From positions 2,046,001-2,110,000 of the forward strand of contig CP079215.1 in the NCBI GenBank assembly GCA_019316985.1: 64,000 nucleotides of DNA, read 5' to 3'. The position numbers and the translations under genes were made by a program. Positions within the stretch are counted from its first letter, which is position 1. Each line of letters starts with the position of its first letter. Of the stretch, positions 55,097-64,000 are shown one piece after another. The DNA comes from Paraniabella defluvii. GTDB lineage: Bacteria; Bacteroidota; Bacteroidia; Chitinophagales; Chitinophagaceae. A model generated the notes under the pieces. It had not been told where the DNA came from and did no database searches. It saw only the letters and a program-made list of their open reading frames with translations.

Positions 55097-55450
55097 AAAT
55101 CTTTACCAACTGGATAGTTTTAATGATGATGCACAGAAAGCAGTAGCATCAGTAACCCTGAATGCTCATCATAAAATTTTCGAGGACATTTTCCGGGACA
55201 ACCCGTTTTGCCGGGTGTGTGCCAGCTGCAAATAGTAAAAGAGTTGCTGGAAAGAGCTACCGGGCAAAAGCTTTTTCTTTCAGAAGCGGCTAACTGCAAG
55301 TTTTTGCAAATGATCGATCCAACGCAAACGAATGTGCTTGTTATTACGATCGATTATAAAACGGAAGAAGAAACGATAACCTGCAATGCGGTTATTAAAA
55401 GCGGGGATGCTGTTTACTTAAAGATGAACAGCAAATTTTTAATATCGTAA
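55086..55450 (+). CDS. Hotdog-fold dehydratase subunit type (His, no Glu)
   Basis: FabZ-like: LYQLDSFNDDAQKAVASVTL, then after one G is added near 55188 HKIFEGHFPGQPVLPGVCQL, QIVKELLERATGQKLFLSEA, CKFLQMIDPTQTNVLVITID. The FabZ catalytic His in GHFP is kept while the Glu position (PGVxxxE) is Gln (PGVCQLQ). The other hotdog protein, at 29022, keeps the Glu and lacks the His. Overlaps the deacetylase gene by 11 bases. About 121 residues. Confidence 0.8.
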
Positions 55451-55848
55451 TTGTTTTGGGCCTTGATATTTACCATGTAAAACTCGTGCTGCCAAGCGCA
55501 TCAACGCTTGATTATCTTTTCGTAAAAGATTTTGAAAGCAATCCTTCTTTTTAGAACCGTATACAGAATTTATCACAAATGTTGGAGTGTTACCTGATGT
55601 GGGTCAGGTTATTTACTATGAGGAAAAGGGATGTCAGCGAAAAGGGTTGCACCAGGCTTTTTGAAAGCTTTTGAAAACGGTAAACTCTATTTTCGAAAAG
55701 AGGATATTGTAAGAGCAAAAGCTTTTTGAAAGTAGATAACCCCGTTTCGCAGTTACTTTTGGAACAACGGTTTCAACGGGATTTTATTGACAATTTTGTA
55801 GAAGGGGAAAGTATCTTTTTGCTGACTGGTAAAGCTGCTATTTCTTAA
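55451..55848 (+). CDS. Unknown gene, heavily frame-broken
   Basis: Adding one base near 55556, 55628 and 55726 gives one open frame with natural composition: VIVLGLDIYHVKLVLPSAST, LDYLFVKDFESNPSFLEPYT, EFITNVGVLPDVGQVIYYEE, RVAPGFLKAFENGKLYFRKE, LLEQRFQRDFIDNFVEGESI and a final FLLTGKAAIS. About 130 residues. I found no start codon and know no such family. It directly follows the hotdog gene and its end overlaps the TetR gene by 11 bases. Confidence 0.45.
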
Positions 55849-56425
55849 TTCCACCAATGAGGTGAACTACCATATTATCTTCCATTTCCTGGGCGGTGTG
55901 CGACTTAGCGCTTCTTTGCCAGAACTCCAGTCCGCGAACGGAAGAAAGAATATTTAATACCACTACATAAGGCATTAAAGACTTCAGCTCTCCTTTTTGA
56001 ATGCCTGCTTCTACAATGGCTTCCATTCGTTTAACATAGTCGCGGCGGTTGGTTGCAAACTGTACCAGCTTATCGCCCTCCAGGTGCATCCACTGGCTTA
56101 CCATAACCGAGTATTCCTCGAAACGATTCATCATCATTTTGGTATGAAACCGGATCAAAGACTCAATTTTTTCTAACGAAGTACTGTTCGACTTTTCCAG
56201 GTCGTCGAGGTGGGTCTTGCATTCCTCTGATACGCTATCAACAATCTCTTCCAGTATCTGCGCTTTCGATTGTATATGATTATACAAACTGGCAGCTTCT
56301 ATGCCAATCTTCTCGGCAAGATCACGCATAGAGCTGGCAGCAAAACCTTTTTCCCGGAACATTGCTGCCGCGGTAGTAAGAATAAGCTCCTTCTTTGCCG
56401 ATTTTTTTCTTGCCATCATACCCAT
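55838..56425 (-). CDS. TetR/AcrR-family transcriptional regulator
   Basis: 195 residues, intact. HTH: KELILTTAAAMFREKGFAAS, SMRDLAEKIGIEAASLYNHI, QSKAQILEEIV, then a helical ligand domain with MMMNRFEEYSVMVSQWMHLE. Downstream of a Zn-dehydrogenase and an aldo/keto reductase on the same strand, 65 bases away, so it may control them or the aryl polyene genes beside it. Confidence 0.9.
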   Translation of the reverse strand: MGMMARKKSAKKELILTTAAAMFREKGFAASSMRDLAEKIGIEAASLYNHIQSKAQILEEIVDSVSEECKTHLDDLEKSNSTSLEKIESLIRFHTKMMMNRFEEYSVMVSQWMHLEGDKLVQFATNRRDYVKRMEAIVEAGIQKGELKSLMPYVVVLNILSSVRGLEFWQRSAKSHTAQEMEDNMVVHLIGGIKK

Positions 56426-56490
56426 AGATCAAAACTATGTTATTTTATTGTAATCTTCTCAAAACTCCTCAGGCCAGGCACGTGTTTTCG

Positions 56491-57532
56491 TCAATGCTCC
56501 AACCGGATATAAACAGGAGCCTGCAGGTGAACCATTGCCTTAATTACTCCTGTTTTAGGGTCAAGCCATGATTCAAAATGATCCTTTACTGCATCAAACG
56601 GAACGGTATGCGTTATATAAGTTTTGGGGTTTACCAGCCCGGCCTTCATACTTTTGATCACGTGTTCAAAGTCTTCACGCGTTGCATTTCTGCTGCTCAT
56701 CAAGGTTGTTTCTCTTTTATGAAACTCGGGGTGACTAAAAGAAAAGGGTTCTTTTGCAATCCTATCAACACATAGTTACCACCATGTGCCAGGTAGTGAA
56801 TCGCATTATTAATAGCTTTAAGGTTCCCGGTAGCGTCTATCACTGCCGTAGGCATATCTCCTTCCGTAATTTCTTTTAGCTGGTCGGCTACGTTACTGTC
56901 CATCGCATTTACAGCCGCATGCACATTAAGGTGTTCGCGGCAAAATGCCAAACGGGATTCATTTACATCCAGCGCAATTACTTTGGCTCCTGCTATGCGG
57001 GCAAACTCCATCGTTCCCAAACCTATAGGGCCGGCGCCTATTACCAGTACATAATCGCCAGGCTGCACATTGGCACGTCTTACACCGTGTGCGCCAATGG
57101 CGAGGGGTTCTACCAGCGCCAACTCATCAAAGCTCAGGCCTTCGCCATGCAAAAGATATTGGGAGGAACAGAAATATACTCCTTCATACCTCCGTCTATA
57201 TGTACGCCGAATACTTTAATATCAGTGCAACAGTTGGGTTTGCCCCTGCGACAGGCAATGCAGATACCGCAGCTGAAATAGGGAATAACCGAAACGGCTT
57301 CTCCTGTTTCAAAGCCGGGAGCATTATCAAAATCAACCAGTTCGCCCGAAAGCTCGTGACCCAGGATACGCGGATAATTAAAAAACGGCTGGGTACCCTC
57401 GTAAGCGTGAAGATCGGTGCCGCAAATACCAATTCTTTTTATTTTGATCAACGCGTGATTGGCCTGCAGTTCCGGTTGAGGAATGTCTCCATACTCAAAC
57501 CGGCCGGGTAACGTACATATCAATGTTTTCAT
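56491..57532 (-). CDS. Zinc-binding alcohol dehydrogenase (MDR family)
   Basis: Segments GICGTDLHAYEGTQPFFNYP, RILGHELSGELVD (catalytic zinc ligands Cys, His, Glu), the structural zinc cluster CGICIACRRGKPNCC, and Rossmann VLVIGAGPIGLGTMEFARIA. C-terminal end SSRNATREDFEHVIKSMKAG after break near 56702; other break near 57143. About 346 residues. Known relatives oxidise L-threonine, sorbitol or L-fucose-type sugars. It lies 3 bases after the aldo/keto reductase gene; the pair may be a sugar oxidation route. Confidence 0.87.
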
Positions 57533-57535
57533 CTT

Positions 57536-58548
57536 CTATAAGTGCGGGTAATTATTGTCTATAAGTTGTTCTTCTTTCATTTGCTGCCAGAATGCAGCGG
57601 GGATTTCGGCATTGGCCATCTCTAGGTTATGTTGCACTCTCTTTGGATTACTGCTGTTTAAGGCGATACTTTTTACGCCCGGAACATGCAGGCCAAAATA
57701 AATAGCGGCGGCCGCCGGTTCAACATTATATTCGGTACACAAGCTGTTAAACCTGTCTCGCCAGTTGTAATAATGCTTATGTTCAGGGTTATTGCGATCG
57801 AGCTGTGTATAATTAAAATAATCGCTCCCCATTAAAAAACCACCATGAAAAACGGCAGAATTGATCACGGATATATTTTGCTCGTGCAGGCTGGATACAA
57901 AGTCAACCAGCTCTTTAGGATGATGGTAGATGGTATAGCTATTGGCAATCATCACCCAGTCTAACGGTACATCTTTAGCTATTTTTTCTATAGATCGCCA
58001 GTCCTTGGCTCCAATGCCCACACCGGCAACAACGCCTTTATTCTTTAGGTCCGTCAACGCCCTGTAAGCTTCCAGTATATCATCATATCTTTTTCGTAGT
58101 CGCTCTCATTGGTAGCTGCAGCAAGGTACTCATCCGGATCGTGAACAGATACCAGCTGAGCTGCATAATCGCCCAGCAATTCGTTCCCTTCCTCAAAGCA
58201 TCGGAGTATACCATCATAGCTTATTTGCTGCTCTGCATCATGCTTCAGGTTATGCCATATACCTTTTTCAAAAGTAGGCTCTGGTGTAACAAGTGGTTTT
58301 CGTACCCATGCCAGCTTATTGCTGATCAATACCTGGTTTTTTTGTATCCTCAGGTCCTTTAAACATTTTCCAAGAGATTCCAGCGCCAGTCCAGCGCCAT
58401 ATTTTCCGGCACTGTCAAACAATGGTGTGCTTTCCGAAGCCTGGATATAAGCGTTTACAATTGCCCGCTTCTCCTCATGTGCCATTTCCTTATAAAGATT
58501 TCCCAATAAGCTGGTTCCGGAAATCACTTTGGGTAGTTGTAGCTGCAT
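57536..58548 (-). CDS. Aldo/keto reductase (D-threo-aldose dehydrogenase-like)
   Basis: LPKVISGTSLLGNLYKEM start; FDSAGKYGAGLALESLGKCL (Asp/Tyr catalytic), VLISNKLAWVRKPL (Lys), LVSVHDPDEYL (His) in place. Later GVVAGVGIGAKDWRSIEKIA, SVINSAVFHGGFLMGSDYFN, SIALNSSNPKRVQHNLEMAN. Relatives oxidise L-fucose or D-arabinose at C1 to a lactone. One break near 58085; about 338 residues. The locus carries FucI elsewhere, so this could be a second, oxidative route for the same sugars. Confidence 0.87.
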
Positions 58549-58738
58549 ATATTGACGAAATAAGAATTTTTATCAAGCGTATTGCTTATTAATAAAGGGG
58601 CATAAAGATAAATGCATTCTTTTATTGAACATAACATTCACTAAATAAAAGCGTTTTTGTAACAAATACAGGTTTAATTTGCAGGAAGTGGCTGCTCAAA
58701 AGATCGCTTGTTAAATAAAGGGTTTAAATATAAAACAT

Positions 58739-59532
58739 ATGAAAACAAAACTGGTATGCATATTAGCAATAGGTTTATGTGTTTTGGGTGTACAGGAGCT
58801 TTATGCCCAATCTTTCGATTCTTATGAAAAACATTGGTACATTAAAAATAACGACACTCTTCCTTACCGGCTTTTATTGCCGCAGGGATATCAAAAAGGA
58901 AAAAAATACCCACTGGTGATTTTTTTACACGGGGCAGGAGAAAGAGGAAACGACAATGAAAAGCAGCTGACCCACGGGGAGCCTTGTTCATTAAGGAGGA
59001 AAACAGGAAGAACTATCCGGCAATAGTGGTATTTCCCCAGTGCAGTCAAAGATCATACTGGAGCAATGTTAAAATAGCAGGCAGCGGCAGTAACCGGGTT
59101 TTTGAATTTGCCAATGGCGGCACACCTACTTTCCCTATGCAGTTGCTAATAGAGCTGATGGCAGACCTCCGCTCCAGGTATGGTATCAGGCAACAGCAGG
59201 TATATATTATGGGACTTAGCATGGGTGGTATGGGCACTTTTGAGCTGGTAAACCGGCTGCCGCAAACATTTGCTGCTGCAATACCTATTTGCGGTGGTGC
59301 CAGCACGGCTACAGCGCCTAATCTTAAAGGAACAAAATGGTGGGTTTTTCACGGAGGAAAGGATGATATAGTATTACCCCGTTATTCGGAGGAAATGGTT
59401 GCGGCCATGAAAAAGAACAAGGTGCATGTTAAGTTTACATTATTTCCGGAGGCCAACCATAATAGCTGGGATGCCACATTTGCTGAGCCGGGGTTATTAA
59501 ACTGGCTGTTCAGCCAGAGCAGAAGCCGTTGA
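58739..59532 (+). CDS. Secreted esterase / prolyl oligopeptidase-like hydrolase
   Basis: Signal MKTKLVCILAIGLCVLGVQE. Alpha/beta hydrolase: YPLVIFLHGAGERGNDNEKQ, YIMGLSMGGMGTFELVNRLP (Ser nucleophile in GLSMGG), WWVFHGGKDDIVLPRYSEEM (Asp), FPEANHNSWDATFAEPGLL (His). Typical of CE1-like/PHB-depolymerase type secreted esterases of Bacteroidota. One break near 58979. About 265 residues. Confidence 0.87.
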
Positions 59533-59740
59533 AAGTTATTACCGTGTTGTTAATTTTAAAAAGCAATCCGTTGGGTTATATTAAAAACCTGTTATTTTGG
59601 TGAGCAGGCAAAAACTTTTTAAGTAAATTTGTTATTATCCTAAGCCGGTATATAATTTGCTATAAATCAATACCCGTTGCCTTAAAACGAATGCGTTACG
59701 GCTGGCTTGAAAATAATGATATTGGAAAAATTTTATTGGA

Positions 59741-59954
59741 ATGAAGAAGTCTACATATAGCTTAATTGGATTAGTGTTATTAGGTGTTGCTGCAACTACT
59801 GTAACACAGTGTAATGTGTAAAGTGCGGAACAAAAGATTGCAGCGCCGCCTCATGGACGCCGCCAATGAGGGATATGAGACGGCTCACGATATTATTTAT
59901 CCGGATAATTATTCCCGTAACGATAAAAAGCTCCGTTACGGGCCTGTATTTTAA
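59741..59954 (+). CDS. Small lipoprotein-like protein
   Basis: MKKSTYSLIGLVLLGVAATT then VTQCNV; the Cys near residue 24 could be a lipobox though the context is weak. One break near 59821; the repaired end reads RRLMDAANEGYETAHDIIYP and stops at 59952-59954. About 70 residues. Followed by 88 bases and then the phosphoesterase gene. No function known. Confidence 0.5.
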
Positions 59955-60042
59955 CACATCGGGCATGTAGCCGGAAACCCCTGCAGGCAGCCGATACCCT
60001 CCGCTTTATTACTATTACAAGGCTATTGCTACATTTGCAGCC

Positions 60043-61162
60043 ATGCGCAAATTCTTTCAATATTTGCTACGAAGACCGATACTTTGGCTATCCGACAGGT
60101 TTTCGTCGAGGCCCGATAAAGAAAGGATTTATAATGCCCTTAGCAAATTGTATGAGGATATTATGAACGATCCCGGCAAAAGGGGCGCGTTATATCCTTG
60201 AGCGATTTTGAAGGTCGCTTTATTATTTTCTCCGATCAACACAAAGGCAACCGCAACGGAGCCGATGATTTTGCTGTAGCTGAGGCCAGTTATCTGTCTG
60301 CGCTGGAATATTATGAAAATAACAATTTTTGCCTGGTTAACCTGGGCGACTGCGAAGAGCTTTGGGAAAACCTGTTCTGGCAGGTAAAAAAGGCATATAA
60401 GAAAACGTTTGAGCTCGAAGGAAGATTCCTTTCGAAAAATGCCTTTATCAAAATCTTCGGTAATCATGACCTCTATTGGGCCAATGATCCTTTAGCTTCT
60501 TTTGAGCTCGAAAACATCTACAACCAAAAAGTGAAGGTTTATGAAGGGGTTGTTCTTACAACCGAAATAAACGGCCAGCCGTTACAGATATTATGCACGC
60601 ATGGGCATCAGGGAGATGCTAATAGTGACGGGAATTGGTTCACAAAATTTTTATAGCCCGCATATGGGCGCCCTTACAGGCTTACCTGCGCATCAATCCC
60701 AATGAGCCTTCAAATAATATATACAAGAAAACACTGCACAATGAAATAATGTATGAGTGGAGCGCCACTCAAAAGAACATGATGCTGATAACCGGCCATA
60801 CCCATCAGCCGGTTTTTGAATCACTTACTCATATAGAGCGATTGCACCGGCAGCTAAGGTTCGCAGAATCACATAAAGATGAAGCGCTGATCGCGAAAAT
60901 TAATGAGGAGGTAAAAAGCTATCAGAAACGGTTTGACACCTTACAGGAAGACTACGCTACTATAAAACCTACTTACTTTAATACAGGCTGCTGCTGTTTT
61001 TCAGATGGAGATATTACCGGAATAGAAATAGAAAACGGTTTTATCCGGCTCATTAAATGGCAGAATAAAACCGCTGGTACGTCAAGAATTATATTGGAAG
61101 AAAAGGCGCTGGCCGATCTGGTTTCCGATACCGACGATAAAGAACGCCCCGCTAAAAAATAA
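60043..61162 (+). CDS. Calcineurin-like metallophosphoesterase
   Basis: Metal motifs in order: FSDQHKG (D-x-H), LGDCEE (GD), FGNHDLYW (GNHD), CTHGHQGD and LITGHTHQPVF (GHTH). N-terminal segment MRKFFQYLLRRPILWLSDRF from 60043 is joined by one added base near 60197. Second break near 60655. About 370 residues. A Lys/Glu helical insertion (ERLHRQLRFAESHKDEALIA) is unusual. Substrate unknown. Confidence 0.88.
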
Positions 61163-61727
61163 AATTGGCTAAAGATTTACCCGCTTTGGCATAGGCTTCA
61201 GAAATACGCCAGGCGGTATCAAAGTCAACGCCCATAGCATCACGGCCCGGTGCATTTTCTACATTTATTACGGCAACAATATTATTGCGGTTACCGGTTT
61301 CAACAATAGTTGCTGTGCCGTTGATATAAGCGTTCTTTCTCCATGCGCCCACATTAAACCCCGGCTCAATAAACGTAGTATGAAAGATCAGTGTATACTT
61401 TGCGTTCTTTTCATTCTTCAATCCGCTTTTTCACCAAACTGTTCCAGGAACTGGGGTTCATATGCCCTTGCACGGTCGCCTTTCCAGTCCGTTGCCCATT
61501 TATCGCCTTTACCCGCTTCTTTTTTGTTATAGTCCTCCGTTTTTTTAGCTATATACTCGTCTTCATTTTTAAATTTTCCTACGGCAAGACCGTCATACTT
61601 AAACTCGATGTTAATGCTTTTTCTGCCTTCAGCGGTGAAAAATCACCTTGTGTTTTTTTGATTTTTGTGCAGCGCCCGCCAGGGATATAAAGAGGCTGGC
61701 TGCCATCAACAGTTGCTTTGTTTGCAT
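61152..61727 (-). CDS. Secreted hypothetical protein
   Basis: Signal MQTKQLLMAASLFISLAGAA. After two repairs (near 61640 and 61430) it reads FSPLKAEKSINIEFKYDGLA, VGKFKNEDEYIAKKTEDYNK, PQFLEQFGEKADLKNEKNAK, YTLIFHTTFIEPGFNVGAWR, and end RISEAYAKAGKSLANFIF. About 190 residues. A Bacteroidota-type conserved secreted protein of unknown function. Its end overlaps the phosphoesterase end by 11 bases (convergent). Confidence 0.62.
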
Positions 61728-61813
61728 TGGATTTTATTTAGGGGTTAAAAATAATAATGCACAAAAATAAACCGGGGCCGGTATCAAAAATGCAGGGAAA
61801 TATTAAAATAATG

Positions 61814-62837
61814 CTACCCGGATATTAATATAAAGCTGTGTTGCCTGCCCTGGTATTGGTTGTAAAGAATTACCTGGTTGATTTGTTTAAGATTATGTTC
61901 GTTCTTATAAAAATGTGCAGGTAAGCTTTGGTTTTTCAAAGCATAGCAGGCCAGCCACAAGGCAAACGATGAAGAAGTAGGGTATTCTCCTGTGAGATGT
62001 TTAAACCGTACTACGGGAATGGATGAACCGATGGCAAACTCACAGGTAGCATATACCGGCAGAAACCTGTTGTCGCCGTTTTCGCCGCTAACAAATAAAG
62101 TGTGATTCGTATCGCCTTCACAGGCGCTCAAAAAGCGTTTGAACCTCGACTCAATATATTCTTTGTCAGTGCTTTCAAAAGCCTCTACAGCTTCTACGCA
62201 GCCCCAGGCTCCGGCAGCAGCGGTGTTTACCAGAAACATGGCAGCGCCTTCCCTGCTATTGTGCCGGGCGCATCTATACCGTAAAGATCTTCGTTCGATT
62301 TAGTTTTATCATACCAGCCGGCCAGGTAATCAATATTGTAATTGTAGGAAGAAATCTCGTCTACTCCGCCAACCAGGTATTGATGGTCCGGCTTTTCAGA
62401 AAGGCTCATTTTTGCATCTATCAACGCATTTTCAAATGCCAGCCCGTTATGAACATGGGTAGCGTTATACGACCTGTTTTTGGTAAGCAGGCTTAATTGC
62501 CCAGCAATAGCATTAGGGGTGCTTTGCACAAAGTTGGCAGGCGTTAGCAATCCTCGTCGTAGTCCACGATCTGGTTTAAAAACCGGATACAATCTTCCAT
62601 CCCCGTTAGCGGTACCAACAATTATGCCGTCTGTTTTTCTGTCTTTAATTAAAGGTAATCCTGCGCCGATACCCATTCGCACCGCTTTGCTCATACGGCG
62701 CAGCATAGCAGGGGCACGCCCTGCAACTGCGGCTCTATTGCCAGTAATTTTCCCTCAACAGAAGCATTTATTGTTTCTAAGTCAACAGCACCGTTGGTTT
62801 GCTGTGGCGAAATACAAATGTGTTGATGGATGTACAT
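61814..62837 (-). CDS. Ketosynthase-like chain length factor (CLF-like 2)
   Basis: Start MYIHQHICISPQQ, then IEPQLQGVP, RRMSKAVRMGIGAGLPLI, LTPANFVQSTPNAIAGQLSL. In place of the Cys nucleophile it has THVHNGLAFENALIDAKM, and the second His site is GEYPTSSSFALWLA rather than GH. A paralogue of the protein at 53320. It sits just downstream of an active KS on the same strand. About 340 residues, breaks near 62720 and 62240. Confidence 0.82.
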
Positions 62838-62902
62838 ATGCAATGGTTAATTGAGAAATTTATGTGGTTGTGACCGGAAAATATCCGGTAAAAGCCACTG
62901 CT

Positions 62903-64000
62903 TTATATTTTAGAGAAAATCAGGGAAGTGCAATTGCCTCCAAATCCAAACGAATTAGACATGACGTGGTTTAAGCTCCTTTGTTCATATTGCATTACCG
63001 GTTTAAGGCCGGTAGTGGCAATAGGTTCGTTAAAATGCAGGGAGGGGTACACTTCCTGGTGCTGTAAATTTAAGATGCTATAAACTGCTTCAACAGCCCC
63101 GCTGCGCCCAGCGTATGACCTGTGTAAGATTTGGTGCTGGCAAAAGCCGGTGGCCGATCAAACAAGCGAAGCATGGCGGCGCTCTCCGTTTCGTCGTTAT
63201 TTTCGGTTGCCGTGCCATGTGCATTAATAAAGTCGATATCTCCTGGCTGTAAACCTGCCGTTTCCAGTGCCTTTTTCATGCTCCAGTAAGGGCCGTCGCC
63301 TTCCGGCGAAGTGGAGGAGGGATGAAAGGCATCATTGCTGTTGCCATATCCTTTCACTTCGGCGTATATTTTTTTCAGCGGCATCTTCTTCCCGCTCTAA
63401 AACCAGGAATGCTGCGCCTTCACCGAGATTCAGCCCTTTCCTTTCCAGATCAAAAGGCCTGCAGGGCTCTCCGGCTAATATCATAAGTGCATTAAAGCCA
63501 TTCACTGTGTACTTGGAGAGGCTGTCTACCCCCGGCAATTACTTTTTAGCTAGCCCGTTTTTTAATAGTCTGGCGCCATACATAATGGCGTTGGCGGAGG
63601 AAGAGCAAGCGGTATTAAATGTGTTGGTAATGCCTCCTATATTGAAATAGCGCCGTAAAAAACTGGTATTAGCACTGTTAGAATAAGAGGTCAGGTAGGG
63701 CGAATTGCTGGTACCGGTAGCGTTGGCATCTGCATACATTTCGTCTGTCAGGCACATTCCGCCAACAGTACTGCCTCCAATAAGAGCGGTGGTGCTGTCT
63801 GTCAATTCGTTTTCGGAAAGCAGCGCATCGTCAATAGCCTGCTTTGCAGCATGTAGGGCTAAGATATCTGTTCTGGTGGTAATATGACTTCCAATGCCCA
63901 GCCTTTCCGCCAGGAATGCTGTTGCATGGTTAATTTCGCCAAATGGTAATTGCGCTGTATACCTGCTATTGAAAAAGCGGGCTTTACCAATACCGGTTCT
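62903..64000 (-). CDS. Beta-ketoacyl-ACP synthase (KS 3), runs off the window
   Basis: FabF-like. Start not in the window. Cys in TFNTACSSSANAIMYGARLL, LNLGEGAAFLVLEREEDA, His in NAHGTATENNDETE, His in YTGHTLGAAG, end MSNSFGFGGNCTSLIFSKI. All catalytic residues seen. Breaks near 63085, 63380 and 63540. It is paired with CLF-like 2 directly downstream, suggesting one condensing unit. Very similar to KS 2 at 35299 (same ACSSSAN and GHTLGA motifs and C-terminus). Confidence 0.9.

Noticed and set aside
55451-55848. Non-coding gap
   Set aside because: Three one-base repairs give a single long frame with protein-like composition, so I list it as a doubtful gene instead.

Overview
The window looks like a Bacteroidota chromosome, most likely from the Chitinophagaceae or a close relative. 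The evidence is the TAnnTTTG type -7 promoter boxes, tandem DUF2911 proteins, PepSY-like secreted proteins, a TIGR02757 protein, a flexirubin-type aryl polyene gene set and GH172 (DUF2961) enzymes. The most important technical feature is that most long genes are broken by single-base losses, usually in short runs of one base. In every case checked, adding one base restores a normal family member. I therefore give spans for the repaired genes and treat the breaks as sequence errors rather than pseudogenes unless stated.

Layout. 0-16.6 kb holds housekeeping and miscellaneous genes: ACP phosphodiesterase, two DUF2911 proteins, a Cys/Met PLP enzyme, a Yip1 membrane protein, a Fic protein with both motif residues altered, a TIGR02757 protein, a fatty acid hydroxylase, a class A beta-lactamase-fold hydrolase, gcvT, comB and a SWIM/SNF2 helicase. 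16.6-23.7 kb is a divergent module: sigma factor and membrane TPR protein on the minus strand, PKD-repeat protein, CHAT-type caspase-like protein and lipoprotein on the plus strand. 23.7-25.2 kb is non-coding. It holds four tandem minus-strand small RNA genes, each with its own promoter box and terminator, and one plus-strand RNA gene carrying two sites complementary to their conserved core.

28.1-36.5 kb is an operon-like flexirubin/aryl polyene set: acyltransferase, hotdog protein, secreted protein, thioesterase, ketosynthases, methyltransferase, flavin-dependent halogenase-like enzyme, ACP. More parts of the same kind lie at 53.3-55.8 kb (chain-length-factor-like protein, polysaccharide deacetylase, second hotdog protein) and at 61.8-64.0 kb on the minus strand (a second chain-length-factor-like protein and a ketosynthase running off the end). 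Between them, 36.7-51.5 kb is a sugar-use locus: two GH172 enzymes, LacI regulator, DUF6786 lipoprotein, FucI isomerase, FucP-like permease, a six-hairpin-type secreted protein and a GH116 enzyme. Three closely related 16-bp palindromes in this region are probable LacI operators. FucI also acts on D-arabinose and some GH172 enzymes release D-arabinofuranose, so the locus may serve D-arabinose as well as, or instead of, L-fucose.

The remaining genes are a TrpB2-type tryptophan synthase beta chain, a TetR regulator with a Zn-alcohol dehydrogenase and an aldo/keto reductase, a secreted esterase, a small lipoprotein, a metallophosphoesterase and a secreted hypothetical protein. I saw no tRNA, rRNA, insertion sequence or CRISPR array.
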